Assembly: GCA_019753175.1 (NCBI GenBank)
Contig: JAIELK010000007.1
Span: 1 to 64,000 of the forward strand
Direction of reading: 5' to 3'
Source: Hyphomonadaceae bacterium
Lineage (GTDB): Bacteria; Pseudomonadota; Alphaproteobacteria; Caulobacterales; Aquidulcibacteraceae
DNA length: 64,000 nucleotides
How positions within the stretch are numbered: position 1 is the stretch's first letter; every line of letters begins with the position of its first letter. This document shows positions 35,225 through 43,125 of this stretch, in pieces. A program made the translations under genes and the position numbers. The notes beneath the pieces are model-generated. The model did no database searches, was not told the DNA's origin, and was given only the letters and a program-made list of their open reading frames with translations.

Positions 35225-35713
35225 TCACGACGTGTCGGCGGCGCGCGGCATCGCCGTCAGCGACGACGTTAGCGGCGTGTCTGCTTCAGGCAACGCGCGC
35301 GGCCCGCGCAAGCGCGTCAGCCCACGCGGCAGGCGACGCGCGACGCGATCGATGAGGTCTTCGATGCTTTGTCTGAGCGCGGCGATGCGCATGCGCAGAT
35401 CGCCGAGATGCAGCGCGCGCCGCAAACGCAAACCAAGTATGGCGCGTCGCTTCGGACAGAGCTGGCGCTGCGGCCCGTAGTGTCGGCGCAGCAGCGGCCG
35501 CACGCGTTTCGCGGCGCGGATCAGCACAATGTTGGTGATGAGCGTCTCGATGAAATCGAGCCAGCCGTGCGCTATGCGCTGCGCTTGGCGTGAGAGCGGC
35601 GCAAATTGCGTCGCGACATCGAGGAACGCTGTGAACCATCTGAGCCACAACATCGCCCAGCGGTGAAACCGCTGGAGGCGATGGTGGGAGATGGCGGGGG
35701 CGTCAAAGCGCAT
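35225..35713 (-). CDS. Hypothetical basic protein, 162 residues
   Basis: The frame opens at ATG 35713 with MRFDAPAISHHRLQRFHRW, has an amphipathic Trp-rich N-terminus (AMLWLRWFTAFLDVATQF), a hydrophobic stretch (LITNIVLIRAAKRVRPLL) and an Arg-rich C-terminus. Third-position GC bias supports coding. It overlaps no other gene but is unrelated to anything I recognise. It is not an obvious immunity gene for the RHS fragment upstream of it. Confidence 0.5.
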   Translation of the reverse strand: MRFDAPAISHHRLQRFHRWAMLWLRWFTAFLDVATQFAPLSRQAQRIAHGWLDFIETLITNIVLIRAAKRVRPLLRRHYGPQRQLCPKRRAILGLRLRRALHLGDLRMRIAALRQSIEDLIDRVARRLPRGLTRLRGPRALPEADTPLTSSLTAMPRAADTS

Positions 35714-35870
35714 GGCGCGAGTTTACGCGCGGATGAAGAGGGGTTGGAGAAGGTTGACGCTATCCGCCGAATTGGTGGGGCGGCAACATAAGTGTATGTC
35801 ACTCATTCGCAGCCGCTACGCTTCAGTTGGAAAAAGTCAGTCTAGGCATCGATCCGGAGCGCTGGCACCG

Positions 35871-36647
35871 TCAACCGCCGCGTACTTCTATCATCGCCTT
35901 ATCCTCTCTCACAATACGAGAAACGAGTTGAGTCAGTCCGTCGATGGTTGCCAGCCAGCACTTTCGTTGCTGTTTCGTCAGCAAGACGCTGAAGCTGTTC
36001 GCCTCGTTGCCAAACGTAATTTCTACGGTGCCATCTTTTGAAGAGTTCGCGTGCAATACGGATAGGCCTATCCACTCTTCAAAGGAGTCATTTTTGAGCA
36101 AGGCGTCTACTCGGCACGTGGGTGGCCTAAAGGTGGGCGGCCTTTTGCCCACCACTACGATCTCTGGACTATCGGTCCCCTGCAATCCCCAGGGGTCGAT
36201 CGCATTCAGCGGATCGTTGCCGACATAGGCATAGAGGTTCATGCCGCCGGCAAAGCCAATCGGATCGGTCTGTGCGAAGCGGCCGAGCTGGGGCAGGTAG
36301 GCGCGCGCCTTGTAATGGTAGAGCTGCGCTTCGCCGAGCCACATCTGCCCGGTGTACTGAAAGCGCCCGACGTTCGTTGAAGCTGGCAGACCGTACTCGT
36401 CGTAGGCGTTGATGCTGGTCGCTGTTCCGCTTCCGTTGGTCACCGCGATCACCGAACCGCGCTCGTCGGCCAACAGCCAGCGCCGGTCGCTGGTCCCCGC
36501 GCCCTCGTACCAGACCAGAGCCTCATCGATCCCCGGCCCGAACACGAACCGCCGCTGCAGCACGTTGCTCGCACTGTATTCCGCGATCGCATTGGCGCCA
36601 TCGTACAGGAAGCGCGTCGTCGCCGCGCCGGCGCTCGCTTCCCGCAA
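35871..36647 (-). CDS. Orphan RHS C-terminal module A, unknown tip
   Basis: 258 residues from a TTG; RHS similarity begins at once after an in-frame TGA at 36681, the stop of the preceding lipoprotein gene. The core shows SFAYDALGRL just upstream of the TTG, then FLYDGANAIAEY, YHYKARAYLPQLGRFAQTDP and LYAYVGNDPLNAIDPWG. The variable tip is about 105 residues starting with EIVVVGKRPPTFRPP, has two Cys and is of unknown type. There is no N-terminal RHS shell or own start signal, so it is probably a silent displaced cassette. GC is below neighbours. Confidence 0.7.
   Translation of the reverse strand: MREASAGAATTRFLYDGANAIAEYSASNVLQRRFVFGPGIDEALVWYEGAGTSDRRWLLADERGSVIAVTNGSGTATSINAYDEYGLPASTNVGRFQYTGQMWLGEAQLYHYKARAYLPQLGRFAQTDPIGFAGGMNLYAYVGNDPLNAIDPWGLQGTDSPEIVVVGKRPPTFRPPTCRVDALLKNDSFEEWIGLSVLHANSSKDGTVEITFGNEANSFSVLLTKQQRKCWLATIDGLTQLVSRIVREDKAMIEVRGG
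36259..36354 (-). repeat. RHS core repeat copy A (96 bases)
   Basis: This 96-base stretch encoding the RHS core (TGQMWL...KARAYLPQLGRFAQTDPIG) matches 38163-38258 with two mismatches. It is the homology through which RHS tip cassettes can recombine. Confidence 0.9.
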
Positions 36648-36680
36648 CCGCCCCAGCGCATCATAGGCAAAGCTCGCCGC

Positions 36681-37502
36681 TCACCGCGCTGCAATCCACG
36701 CTTCCGCATACTCTGCTTGAGTCATCTCGCGGAGTGAAGCGTTCAGCACTTCCAGTTCCGCTTCAATCGCCTGATCGTTGCTCGCTACGGCAACGCTTCG
36801 AAAGAACTCAGCAACCTGCTCGCGCGCTTCCGGGCACGATGTGCGCAGGGCAAAAGCGATGCGTCCCTCGCCGAAACGGAACTCCACGAGACTGGCCACA
36901 TTAGGATGCTGCCGCAGACTCGGCGTCCAATCGTGGAGGGCGTTCCAGGTCTCTCGAGAGATATCGCGAACGCCATCGAAACGTCTCTCTGGGAAGCCCG
37001 GGGAATAGCGACCGATCAGAAAACAACGTGGCGGACCGAGGCCGATTTGATCGAGAATACTCTGTGCGCTCGCGCGCGTTGAGCTATCCCCCACGTCAGC
37101 CACTTTGTTCGCCAGCAGAGACATCAGTTCACTATTTCCACTCACGTCGTAGGCCCCGGTTTGCACCATTTCTCGAAAGACCACGAGCGTGTCGAAAGTC
37201 GTCATCGAATGTCTTGATTCCCGGAGTTTCGACGCGAGCAGTAGTGCCATCGGCTCACCTTGCAGCGCCAAGCTCGTGACAGCATATCCATTGCGCCCTG
37301 GGTGGACATACTGATGCGCACAGATGAAAATCTTGTACTGCACCTCTGGAGCATAATCAGAGAAGCTCGGCACAAGCGATAAGTTTGGCTGGTCGCGAAT
37401 GTATAGATCAAACGTACCACGACAATCCCCCACTGCTGGATCATTGCCTCCAGTGCAACCCAGCAGCAACGCGCACAGGAGTGTTGCGAGCGAGAGCCTC
37501 AT
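36681..37502 (-). CDS. Lipoprotein next to RHS toxin module, candidate immunity protein
   Basis: ATG 37502 overlaps the stop of RHS module B (ATGA). The 273-residue product starts MRLSLATLLCALLLGC with a lipobox, followed by a helical domain (ALLLASKLRESRHSMTTFD and similar) with paired Cys. No family is recognised. Its coupling to a module ending in a zincin-like tip, and its predicted anchoring facing the periplasm, suggest immunity to that tip. That is inference from position only. GC is lower than flanking core genes. Confidence 0.6.
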   Translation of the reverse strand: MRLSLATLLCALLLGCTGGNDPAVGDCRGTFDLYIRDQPNLSLVPSFSDYAPEVQYKIFICAHQYVHPGRNGYAVTSLALQGEPMALLLASKLRESRHSMTTFDTLVVFREMVQTGAYDVSGNSELMSLLANKVADVGDSSTRASAQSILDQIGLGPPRCFLIGRYSPGFPERRFDGVRDISRETWNALHDWTPSLRQHPNVASLVEFRFGEGRIAFALRTSCPEAREQVAEFFRSVAVASNDQAIEAELEVLNASLREMTQAEYAEAWIAAR

Positions 37503-38281
37503 GGCGCATCCGCACAAGCAACGCCTGCGGCGATTATTGCCTTCCGCAACCGCTCTGCCTGCAATTCATACACGTTTCCGGCCCAGATGTTGCCTGTCAT
37601 CATTTGACTCCAGGCACTGGCCAAAGCGTACGTCGCAACGTTCAGCTCGCCGCGCCTGTTTTGCCCGACATGCCCCACTTCGTGCCCAATGTTTGCTGTC
37701 GTTAGTTCTCCCGGGCGAAAGTAAACGTTTCTTCCCAGTGTAATGGCCCCGGCTCCACGCGTGAGCCACGTGGGCGTTCGCCCGTCCCAAATTCGCGTAC
37801 TCGCAACGTCTTGCGGATCGGCACCTTGGTTGAGGAGCGTGTCCTGCTCGCAAGGGCTTAGCTCGCGCGGAGCGTCCGGCCCTGGCGTCTCTAAACCAAG
37901 GAGCTGGCGTGAGTTGCCTCTCCCCCTGAAAAGATCAGCCAGTTGATCTTGCGACAGACCGGACCCATCGCTTTCGCAATGTAGCGCCCAGCCCCAGTAC
38001 GTGCCGCTACTTACTCCTAGGCCACCATTCGCATCACGATACTCATAGACAAACCACATTCGCTCTCGTCGATAATAACAATCGAGTAGCCCGCTCGGAT
38101 CGACCAGGTTCACCGGGTCGTTGGCAACATAAGCGTAGAGATTCACGCCGCCCGCCATGCCGATCGGATCGGTCTGTGCGAAGCGGCCGAGCTGGGGCAG
38201 GTAGGCGCGCGCCTTGTAATGATAGAGCTGCGCTTCGGCGAGCCACATCTGCCCGGTGCGAAAGGGTGACACACACGCCAC
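37499..38281 (-). CDS. Orphan RHS C-terminal module B with zincin-like toxin tip
   Basis: About 260 residues from GTG 38281, six bases after GAGG and nine bases after the gloB stop. It begins within the RHS core (TGQMWLAEAQLYHYKARAYL) and passes the hyperconserved LYAYVANDPVNLVDPSGL junction. The tip is about 190 residues with ITLGRNVYFRPGELTTANIG then HEVGHVGQ, a zinc-metallopeptidase motif of the DUF4157 type. The RHS N-terminal part is missing, so secretion by an RHS shell is impossible; translation after gloB is possible. Confidence 0.72.
   Translation of the reverse strand: MACVSPFRTGQMWLAEAQLYHYKARAYLPQLGRFAQTDPIGMAGGVNLYAYVANDPVNLVDPSGLLDCYYRRERMWFVYEYRDANGGLGVSSGTYWGWALHCESDGSGLSQDQLADLFRGRGNSRQLLGLETPGPDAPRELSPCEQDTLLNQGADPQDVASTRIWDGRTPTWLTRGAGAITLGRNVYFRPGELTTANIGHEVGHVGQNRRGELNVATYALASAWSQMMTGNIWAGNVYELQAERLRKAIIAAGVACADAP
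38163..38258 (-). repeat. RHS core repeat copy B (96 bases)
   Basis: Matches 36259-36354 with two mismatches. Homology stops abruptly at 38258, 32 bases before the end of gloB, marking the truncation point of RHS module B. Confidence 0.9.
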
Positions 38282-38289
38282 CTTCTTCC

Positions 38290-39051
38290 TCACCGAAACA
38301 CATCCTTCCGCCGCCGCAGCTCGCCGAACGCTTCCCAATCTGTTGCGCCCGCCATGCCCAGCGCGCCTTTCAGCAAAGGCGCGCGCAGGAACGGGTTGGT
38401 GGCTTTCTCCTGCGCCAGCGTCATCGGCACGGTGGGTTTGCCGGCCGCGCGCGCCGCATCGATCTCGCGCGCGCGCGCCTGCAAAGCGGCATTCTCCGCA
38501 TCGACGCTCAGAGCGAAACGGGCGTTCGATTGCGTGTATTCGTGCGCGCAATAGAGCGTGGCATCATCCGGCAGCGCTGCAATTTTCGTGAGGCTCGCCC
38601 ACATCTGTTGCGGCGTGCCTTCGAACAGGCGCCCGCAGCCGAGCGCGAAGATGGCGTCGCCGACGAAGGCGACGCGCGCTTGGTCGAACACGTAGGCGAT
38701 GTGGCCCAAGGTATGGCCGCCGACATCCAAGACGCGCGCTTGAAGCGCGCCCAAAGCAGCCACGTCGCCCTCGACGACAACGCGGTCCGGCGCGGCGCCG
38801 ATACGCTCGACTTCCGCCGGCCCGGTCACGACAGCGCCGGTGGCGGCCTTGATCGCGGCGTTGCCGCCGGCGTGATCGGGGTGCCAATGCGTGTTCCAGA
38901 TGTCGGTGATGCGCCAGCCTTTCGCGGCCGCCTGGCGGAGAATCTCATCGGCGTCGGGGGTGTCGATGGTCGCGACCGCGCCGCTCTCGGGGTCGTGGAT
39001 GAGGAACCCGTAATTGTCGGCAAGGCATGGAAATTGATGAACTTGAAGCAT
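38290..39051 (-). CDS. gloB: Hydroxyacylglutathione hydrolase (glyoxalase II)
   Basis: From ATG 39051 the protein has 253 residues, normal for GloB; the longer frame to 39072 runs into the divergent gene. It has the binuclear metal motif THWHPDHAGG, then GHTLGHIAYVF, FVGDAIFALGCGRLFEGT and YCAHEYTQSN. It hydrolyses S-lactoylglutathione. No ribosome site is seen; a candidate promoter ends five bases before the ATG. Confidence 0.93.
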   Translation of the reverse strand: MLQVHQFPCLADNYGFLIHDPESGAVATIDTPDADEILRQAAAKGWRITDIWNTHWHPDHAGGNAAIKAATGAVVTGPAEVERIGAAPDRVVVEGDVAALGALQARVLDVGGHTLGHIAYVFDQARVAFVGDAIFALGCGRLFEGTPQQMWASLTKIAALPDDATLYCAHEYTQSNARFALSVDAENAALQARAREIDAARAAGKPTVPMTLAQEKATNPFLRAPLLKGALGMAGATDWEAFGELRRRKDVFR

Positions 39052-39056
39052 AGGGC

Positions 39057-39085
39057 AGTGTAACGGTCTCACCCATGCGCGTCGA
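39057..39085 (-). promoter_or_regulatory. Candidate leaderless promoter of gloB
   Basis: On the minus strand TCGACG (39085-39080), 17 bases, then TACACT (39062-39057), then gccct and the ATG at 39051. The -35 lies within the first codons of the divergent methyltransferase gene. Confidence 0.5.
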
Positions 39086-39800
39086 TGTTCTGGCTCTGCA
39101 GCGTTTCTATGCGTCTCCGCTCGGCGACGCCGCGCAGCGTGCGGTGGCGCGCCGGCTGGCGGCGCTGTGGCCGAGTCTCGGAGGGCTCGACGTCTTGGGG
39201 CTGGGGTATCCCACGCCCTACCTCAACAGTGCGCGCGAAAGCGCGCGGCGCGTGGTGGTGATGATGCCCGGGCCGCAGGGCGCCGAAGCGTGGCCCGGCG
39301 AGGGCGCCTGTCTCACGACGCTGGGCGAGGAAACGCGGTTGCCGTTCATGGACGCCGTGTTCGATCGCATCGTGCTGGTGCACGCGCTGGAAGAAACGCC
39401 GTCGGCCCAGACGCTGCTGCGCGAAGTCTGGCGCGTGCTGGCGCCGGAGGGGCGGCTGCTCGTCATCGTCGCCAATCGCTGGAGCTTTTGGGCGCTGTCG
39501 GAGGCGAGCCCGTTCGGACAGGGGCGGCCGTACTCGCGCGCCCAGCTCTCGGCATTGTTGACCGACGCCATGTTCCAACCGGTGGTGTCAGCGCGGGCGT
39601 TGTTCGCGCCGCCGTCGAACTGGACCCCGTTCGTGCGCGCCGCCGAGGCGTTCGAACGCGTGGGGGAGGCGCTTTGGCCGGCGTTCGGCGGTCTGCTGCT
39701 GATGGAGTCGGTCAAGCGGCTCTATGCCGACACCGGGCGCTCGCGCGGCCGGGTGCTGCTGGCCCAGGCGCCGGCGCGGGCGAGCCCGCCTGGCGGCTAG
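39075..39800 (+). CDS. Class I SAM-dependent methyltransferase
   Basis: The 241-residue protein has a degenerate SAM motif (DVLGLGYPTPYL), then FDRIVLVHALEETPSAQTLL and VLAPEGRLLVIVANRW, typical of a class I methyltransferase. The divergent pairing with gloB recurs in alphaproteobacteria as I recall it. The substrate is unknown. Confidence 0.82.
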   Translation: MRVDVLALQRFYASPLGDAAQRAVARRLAALWPSLGGLDVLGLGYPTPYLNSARESARRVVVMMPGPQGAEAWPGEGACLTTLGEETRLPFMDAVFDRIVLVHALEETPSAQTLLREVWRVLAPEGRLLVIVANRWSFWALSEASPFGQGRPYSRAQLSALLTDAMFQPVVSARALFAPPSNWTPFVRAAEAFERVGEALWPAFGGLLLMESVKRLYADTGRSRGRVLLAQAPARASPPGG

Positions 39801-39895
39801 GGTGGCGAACGCCGCTCGTCGCAAGCGCTCTGTTTTTTGCTTGGGCCGCCCTCTAAACTGGTGGGCCAAATTGGATCCCGAGGGAGGAAATACAG

Positions 39896-41734
39896 ATGAT
39901 CATGTCACGCCGCGCCATGCTGGGCGCGTCGGCGGCTGGCTTTGTGCTGGCCGCATGCAGCCGCCAAGCCGGACCCGAGCTCGCCCCGATCCTCGACCAG
40001 CTTGCGATCGACTTTCTGCGCGAGTCACCGGAGTTCGCCACCAGCCTCGCCGTCTCCGAAGAGCAGGCGGGCGGGCGCTACATCGACCGCCTGAGCGATG
40101 CGTCGAAGGACGGCTTCATCCGGCAGCGGCAGATTGGCGAGCGCGCGCTGGAAGCGCTGCGCCGCATCGATCGCGCGCGCTTGAGCGGTCAGGACGCGGT
40201 GAGCCATGACGTCGTCGTCACCGCGCTCGAGAACAATATCGCGACCGCGCAGTTCGAGTATGGCGGCGGCGCGGGCGCGCCGTATATCCTGACGCAATTG
40301 ACCGGCGCCTACACCGGCATTCCGGACTTCCTCGCCAGCCAACATCCGGTCACCAACCGCGATCAGGCCGACGCCTATCTCACGCGGCTGACCGAATACC
40401 GTCGCGTGCTCGATCAGGAGGTGGCGCGCTTGAACGAGGACGTCGCGGCCGGCGTCATCGCCCCGGACTTCGCCATCGACGGCGCCATGCGTCAGCTGCG
40501 TGAGTTCACCGAAATTGCGCTTGCGCAGAACCCGTTGGTGACGTCGTTCCGGGCGAAGCTGGCCGACGTTGCGGACATCCCGGAAGCGGATCGCACCGCC
40601 ATGGCGCAGCGCGCCGAAGCGCTGGTGCGTGACGAAGTTTTGCCGGCCTACGGCCGCCAGATCGACGCCCTCGCAGCGGTGCGCCCGCGGGCCACGCACG
40701 ACGCGGGCGTCTGGAGGCTGCCGCGCGGCGCGGAGATGTATGCGGCGTCGCTGCGCAACCAGACCACGACGACGATGTCGCCGGACGAGGTCCACGACAT
40801 GGGCGTTGCGCTGGTGCAATCGCTGAATGCGGAGATGGACTCGATCCTTCGGGCAAACGGCATGACGCGCGGCACCGTGGCCGAGCGCGTGCAAGCGTTG
40901 TCACGTCGGCCGGATCAGATTTATCCAAGCACGGCGGCGGGACGTGAGCGGTTGCTGGCTGATCTCAACGCACAGGTGGAGGCAATCAAGGCGCGCATGC
41001 CGGATTATTTCGGCACGCTGGCGCAAGCTGCGCTTGAGATCAAACGCATCCCAGAATACACGCAGGCAGGCGCGCCTGGCGGCTATTACCAACCTGCCGC
41101 GCTCGATGGCTCGCGTCCTGGCGCCTACTACATCAATCTGCGCGATCCGGCGCGCGAATGGCCGAAGTTCACGCTGCCGACGCTATCCTACCACGAAGGC
41201 GTGCCCGGCCATCATTGGCAGATCGCGATCCAGCAGGAAGCGGGCTCGTTGCCCTTCATTCGCAGCGCGCTCCTAGGCTTCAACGCTTACGCCGAAGGCT
41301 GGGGGCTCTACGCCGAGCAATTGGCGGACGAGATCGGCATGTATGCGACCGATCCGTTCGGCAAGGTCGGCTATCTGCAGTCAGCGGCGTTCCGCGCGTC
41401 GCGTCTGGTTGTTGATACCGGCATCCACCACAAGCGCTGGACGCGCGAACAGGCCATCGCTTCGATGGTAGAAGCCACTGGCGATCAGGAAAGCAATGTT
41501 GTCACAGAAATCGAGCGCTATTGCGTTTGGCCGGGCCAAGCCTGCGGCTACATGGTGGGTCGCCAGGCGATCAACCGCATGCGCGAGCAGGCGCGCACGA
41601 CGCTCGGCGCAAACTTCGACATCAAGGGCTTCCACGACACCATTCTCACCAACGGCTCAACGCCGCTGTCGGTGACCGAGCGGCTGGTGCAGGAGTGGGC
41701 GGCCACGGTATCGGGACCGGCGGGGAACGGGTAG
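39896..41734 (+). CDS. DUF885 family putative metallopeptidase lipoprotein
   Basis: The 612-residue protein has a combined Tat-like and lipoprotein leader (MSRRAMLGASAAGFVLAAC). The family zinc motif is YHEGVPGHHWQ (HExxPGHH) near residue 438, with supporting GFNAYAEGWGLYAEQLADE and CVWPGQACGYMVGR. The ribosome site is GGGAGGAAA. It is likely exported and membrane anchored; the peptide substrate is unknown. A strong terminator follows. Confidence 0.88.
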   Translation: MIMSRRAMLGASAAGFVLAACSRQAGPELAPILDQLAIDFLRESPEFATSLAVSEEQAGGRYIDRLSDASKDGFIRQRQIGERALEALRRIDRARLSGQDAVSHDVVVTALENNIATAQFEYGGGAGAPYILTQLTGAYTGIPDFLASQHPVTNRDQADAYLTRLTEYRRVLDQEVARLNEDVAAGVIAPDFAIDGAMRQLREFTEIALAQNPLVTSFRAKLADVADIPEADRTAMAQRAEALVRDEVLPAYGRQIDALAAVRPRATHDAGVWRLPRGAEMYAASLRNQTTTTMSPDEVHDMGVALVQSLNAEMDSILRANGMTRGTVAERVQALSRRPDQIYPSTAAGRERLLADLNAQVEAIKARMPDYFGTLAQAALEIKRIPEYTQAGAPGGYYQPAALDGSRPGAYYINLRDPAREWPKFTLPTLSYHEGVPGHHWQIAIQQEAGSLPFIRSALLGFNAYAEGWGLYAEQLADEIGMYATDPFGKVGYLQSAAFRASRLVVDTGIHHKRWTREQAIASMVEATGDQESNVVTEIERYCVWPGQACGYMVGRQAINRMREQARTTLGANFDIKGFHDTILTNGSTPLSVTERLVQEWAATVSGPAGNG

Positions 41735-41758
41735 CGTACCGTCGGCTTCCAGCCGGCA
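41735..41758 (+). repeat. Left REP
   Basis: It begins CGTACCGTCGGCTTCC and continues AGCCGGCA, forming an imperfect foldback (TCGGCTT / AGCCGGC). Inverted partner at 42350-42373. Confidence 0.8.
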
Positions 41759-41763
41759 TGCTG

Positions 41764-41795
41764 ATGCGGGCCGATGATTGCATCGGCCCGCATTT
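41764..41795 (+). terminator. Terminator after the DUF885 gene
   Basis: A perfect 13-bp stem, ATGCGGGCCGATG (41764-41776) with CATCGGCCCGCAT (41781-41793), has an ATTG loop and a short T-stretch after it. It sits inside the RAYT element, just upstream of the transposase start. Confidence 0.75.
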
Positions 41796-41813
41796 CGGTC
41801 ACGGCATGGTCCA

Positions 41814-42359
41814 ATGCATAGAGGATGGCGTTCCCGCGGCTATCTCCCGCATTTTGATGCTTCCGGGTTGACTCAACATGTCGTGTTCGGACTTGCCGAC
41901 GCGTTTCCCTTCGAGTCTGAAGCGCCCGCGGACAGCAAGTTGCGTGATGCTTGGCGAGACGCTGCGCTGGACATGGGATACGGCGCATGCCTGTTAAGGG
42001 ACACTGCCGCCACAGTCGTGGAAGATGCTCTGCTCCACTTCGACGGGTTGCGCTACGGGCTGTGCGCGTGGTGCGTTATGCCCAATCACGTGCACGTGCT
42101 CGCGATCACGGGACATGGCTGGGCGCTTGATCGCATCGTGCATTCTTGGAAGTCCTACACCGCAAACAAGATCAACGAGCTCCGCGGGCGATCGGGACGG
42201 CTCTGGCGACGCGAGTACTACGATCATTTCATTCGCGACGAAGACGAGTTTCAGACCGCGCGCGTCTATGTAGAGAATAATCCAGTCGCCGCTGGTCTGG
42301 TCGCAAGCGCCGACGAGTGGCGTTGGTCGTCGGCTTGGCGGAATCGAGTTGCCGGCTAG
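41814..42359 (+). CDS. REP-associated tyrosine transposase (RAYT, Y1 family)
   Basis: ATG 41814 gives 181 residues beginning MHRGWRSRGYLPHFDASG, the family N-terminus. The metal motif HVH is in CVMPNHVHVLAI, and the single catalytic Tyr lies in the EYYDHFIRDEDEF segment followed by YVENNPVAAGLV. These enzymes nick and rejoin single-stranded REP DNA. The gene appears intact. Its stop codon lies within the right REP. Confidence 0.9.
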   Translation: MHRGWRSRGYLPHFDASGLTQHVVFGLADAFPFESEAPADSKLRDAWRDAALDMGYGACLLRDTAATVVEDALLHFDGLRYGLCAWCVMPNHVHVLAITGHGWALDRIVHSWKSYTANKINELRGRSGRLWRREYYDHFIRDEDEFQTARVYVENNPVAAGLVASADEWRWSSAWRNRVAG

Positions 42360-43125
42360 AAGCCGGCGGTACGATGGGCGCCGCCGCCGCACGCTGCCCG
42401 CGTCGCCCAAGATAGCGCACGCCCTTGAGCCACATCTGCAGCGCTTCCCAGTGGATGCCGGCAATGACTTTGAGCGTCATCAGCGGATTGCCGGCCCAAG
42501 CGCGCAGTAGGTTTGGGTCGGTGAGTTCGCGCCGTTCGCCCGCGAACGAGGCGGTGAGTGCAATGTCGTGGCCGCGCTTGACCGCCATCGCAACCACTGC
42601 CTTCTCGCCGGGGGGCGTCACTTGAAACTCGTAGCGTAGGCCGCCTTCAAGGAACGGCGAGACAAAGAACGCTTTGTCACAAGCTTGTGTGATCGCGCCG
42701 TTCTCGCGTTGCGTCGGCGGCAGCACGTAGAAGTGGCGCTCGCCGAACGTGTTTGACACCTCGTGCATGAGCGCCGCGAGTTCGCCATTTCGGCGCATAC
42801 AGAAATAGACGCTGAGCGGATTGAACACGTAGTTGAGCAAGCGCGGCATCGCTAGCAGAACGATGCGCCCGCCGTCCCAGGCAACGCCCGCTTCGCGCAG
42901 TTTAGCCTCGATCTGCGGCCTGATCGGCGCGCCGGTGCGCTCACCATGATCGCGGTCGTGCAGCGCCAGGAGATTCAGACGATTGTGCGAGAACCAGCGT
43001 AGATCACGGTCAAGCGCTGGCAGCTCGTCGATATCCAGGGCCAGCATGAACACGCTGTACCGTAGGCGATGCTTGCCGGGGCGGCGATGGGCGACGTGGC
43101 CCTGATAGATTGCCGAAACGGTCAC
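42229..43125 (-). CDS. DUF1365 family protein with C-terminus extended through the RAYT element
   Basis: GTG 43125 overlaps the stop of the FAD oxidoreductase gene and gives 298 residues. Family motifs are YQGHVAHRRPGKHRLRYSVF, LLNYVFNPLSVYFC, ALMHEVSNTFGERHFYVL and HWEALQMWLKG. Natural family members end soon after that last motif; here about 45 further residues are encoded by the right REP and antisense of the transposase 3' end. DUF1365 genes accompany rpoE-chrR in the Rhodobacter singlet-oxygen regulon. Confidence 0.85.
   Translation of the reverse strand: MTVSAIYQGHVAHRRPGKHRLRYSVFMLALDIDELPALDRDLRWFSHNRLNLLALHDRDHGERTGAPIRPQIEAKLREAGVAWDGGRIVLLAMPRLLNYVFNPLSVYFCMRRNGELAALMHEVSNTFGERHFYVLPPTQRENGAITQACDKAFFVSPFLEGGLRYEFQVTPPGEKAVVAMAVKRGHDIALTASFAGERRELTDPNLLRAWAGNPLMTLKVIAGIHWEALQMWLKGVRYLGRRGQRAAAAPIVPPASSRQLDSAKPTTNATRRRLRPDQRRLDYSLHRRARSETRLRRE
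42350..42373 (-). repeat. Right REP
   Basis: The minus strand reads CGTACCGCCGGCTTCT then AGCCGGCA, the inverted partner of the left REP with two differences. It includes the transposase stop codon and part of the DUF1365 frame. Confidence 0.8.

Larger units (their letters stand above)
41735..42373 (+). mobile_element. RAYT/REP element: REP-associated tyrosine transposase bounded by inverted REPs
   Basis: Two 24-base REPs in opposite orientation (41735-41758 and 42350-42373, two mismatches after inversion) bound a Y1 transposase gene. The left REP touches the DUF885 stop codon; the right REP contains the transposase stop and interrupts the 3' end of the DUF1365 gene. Confidence 0.8.
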
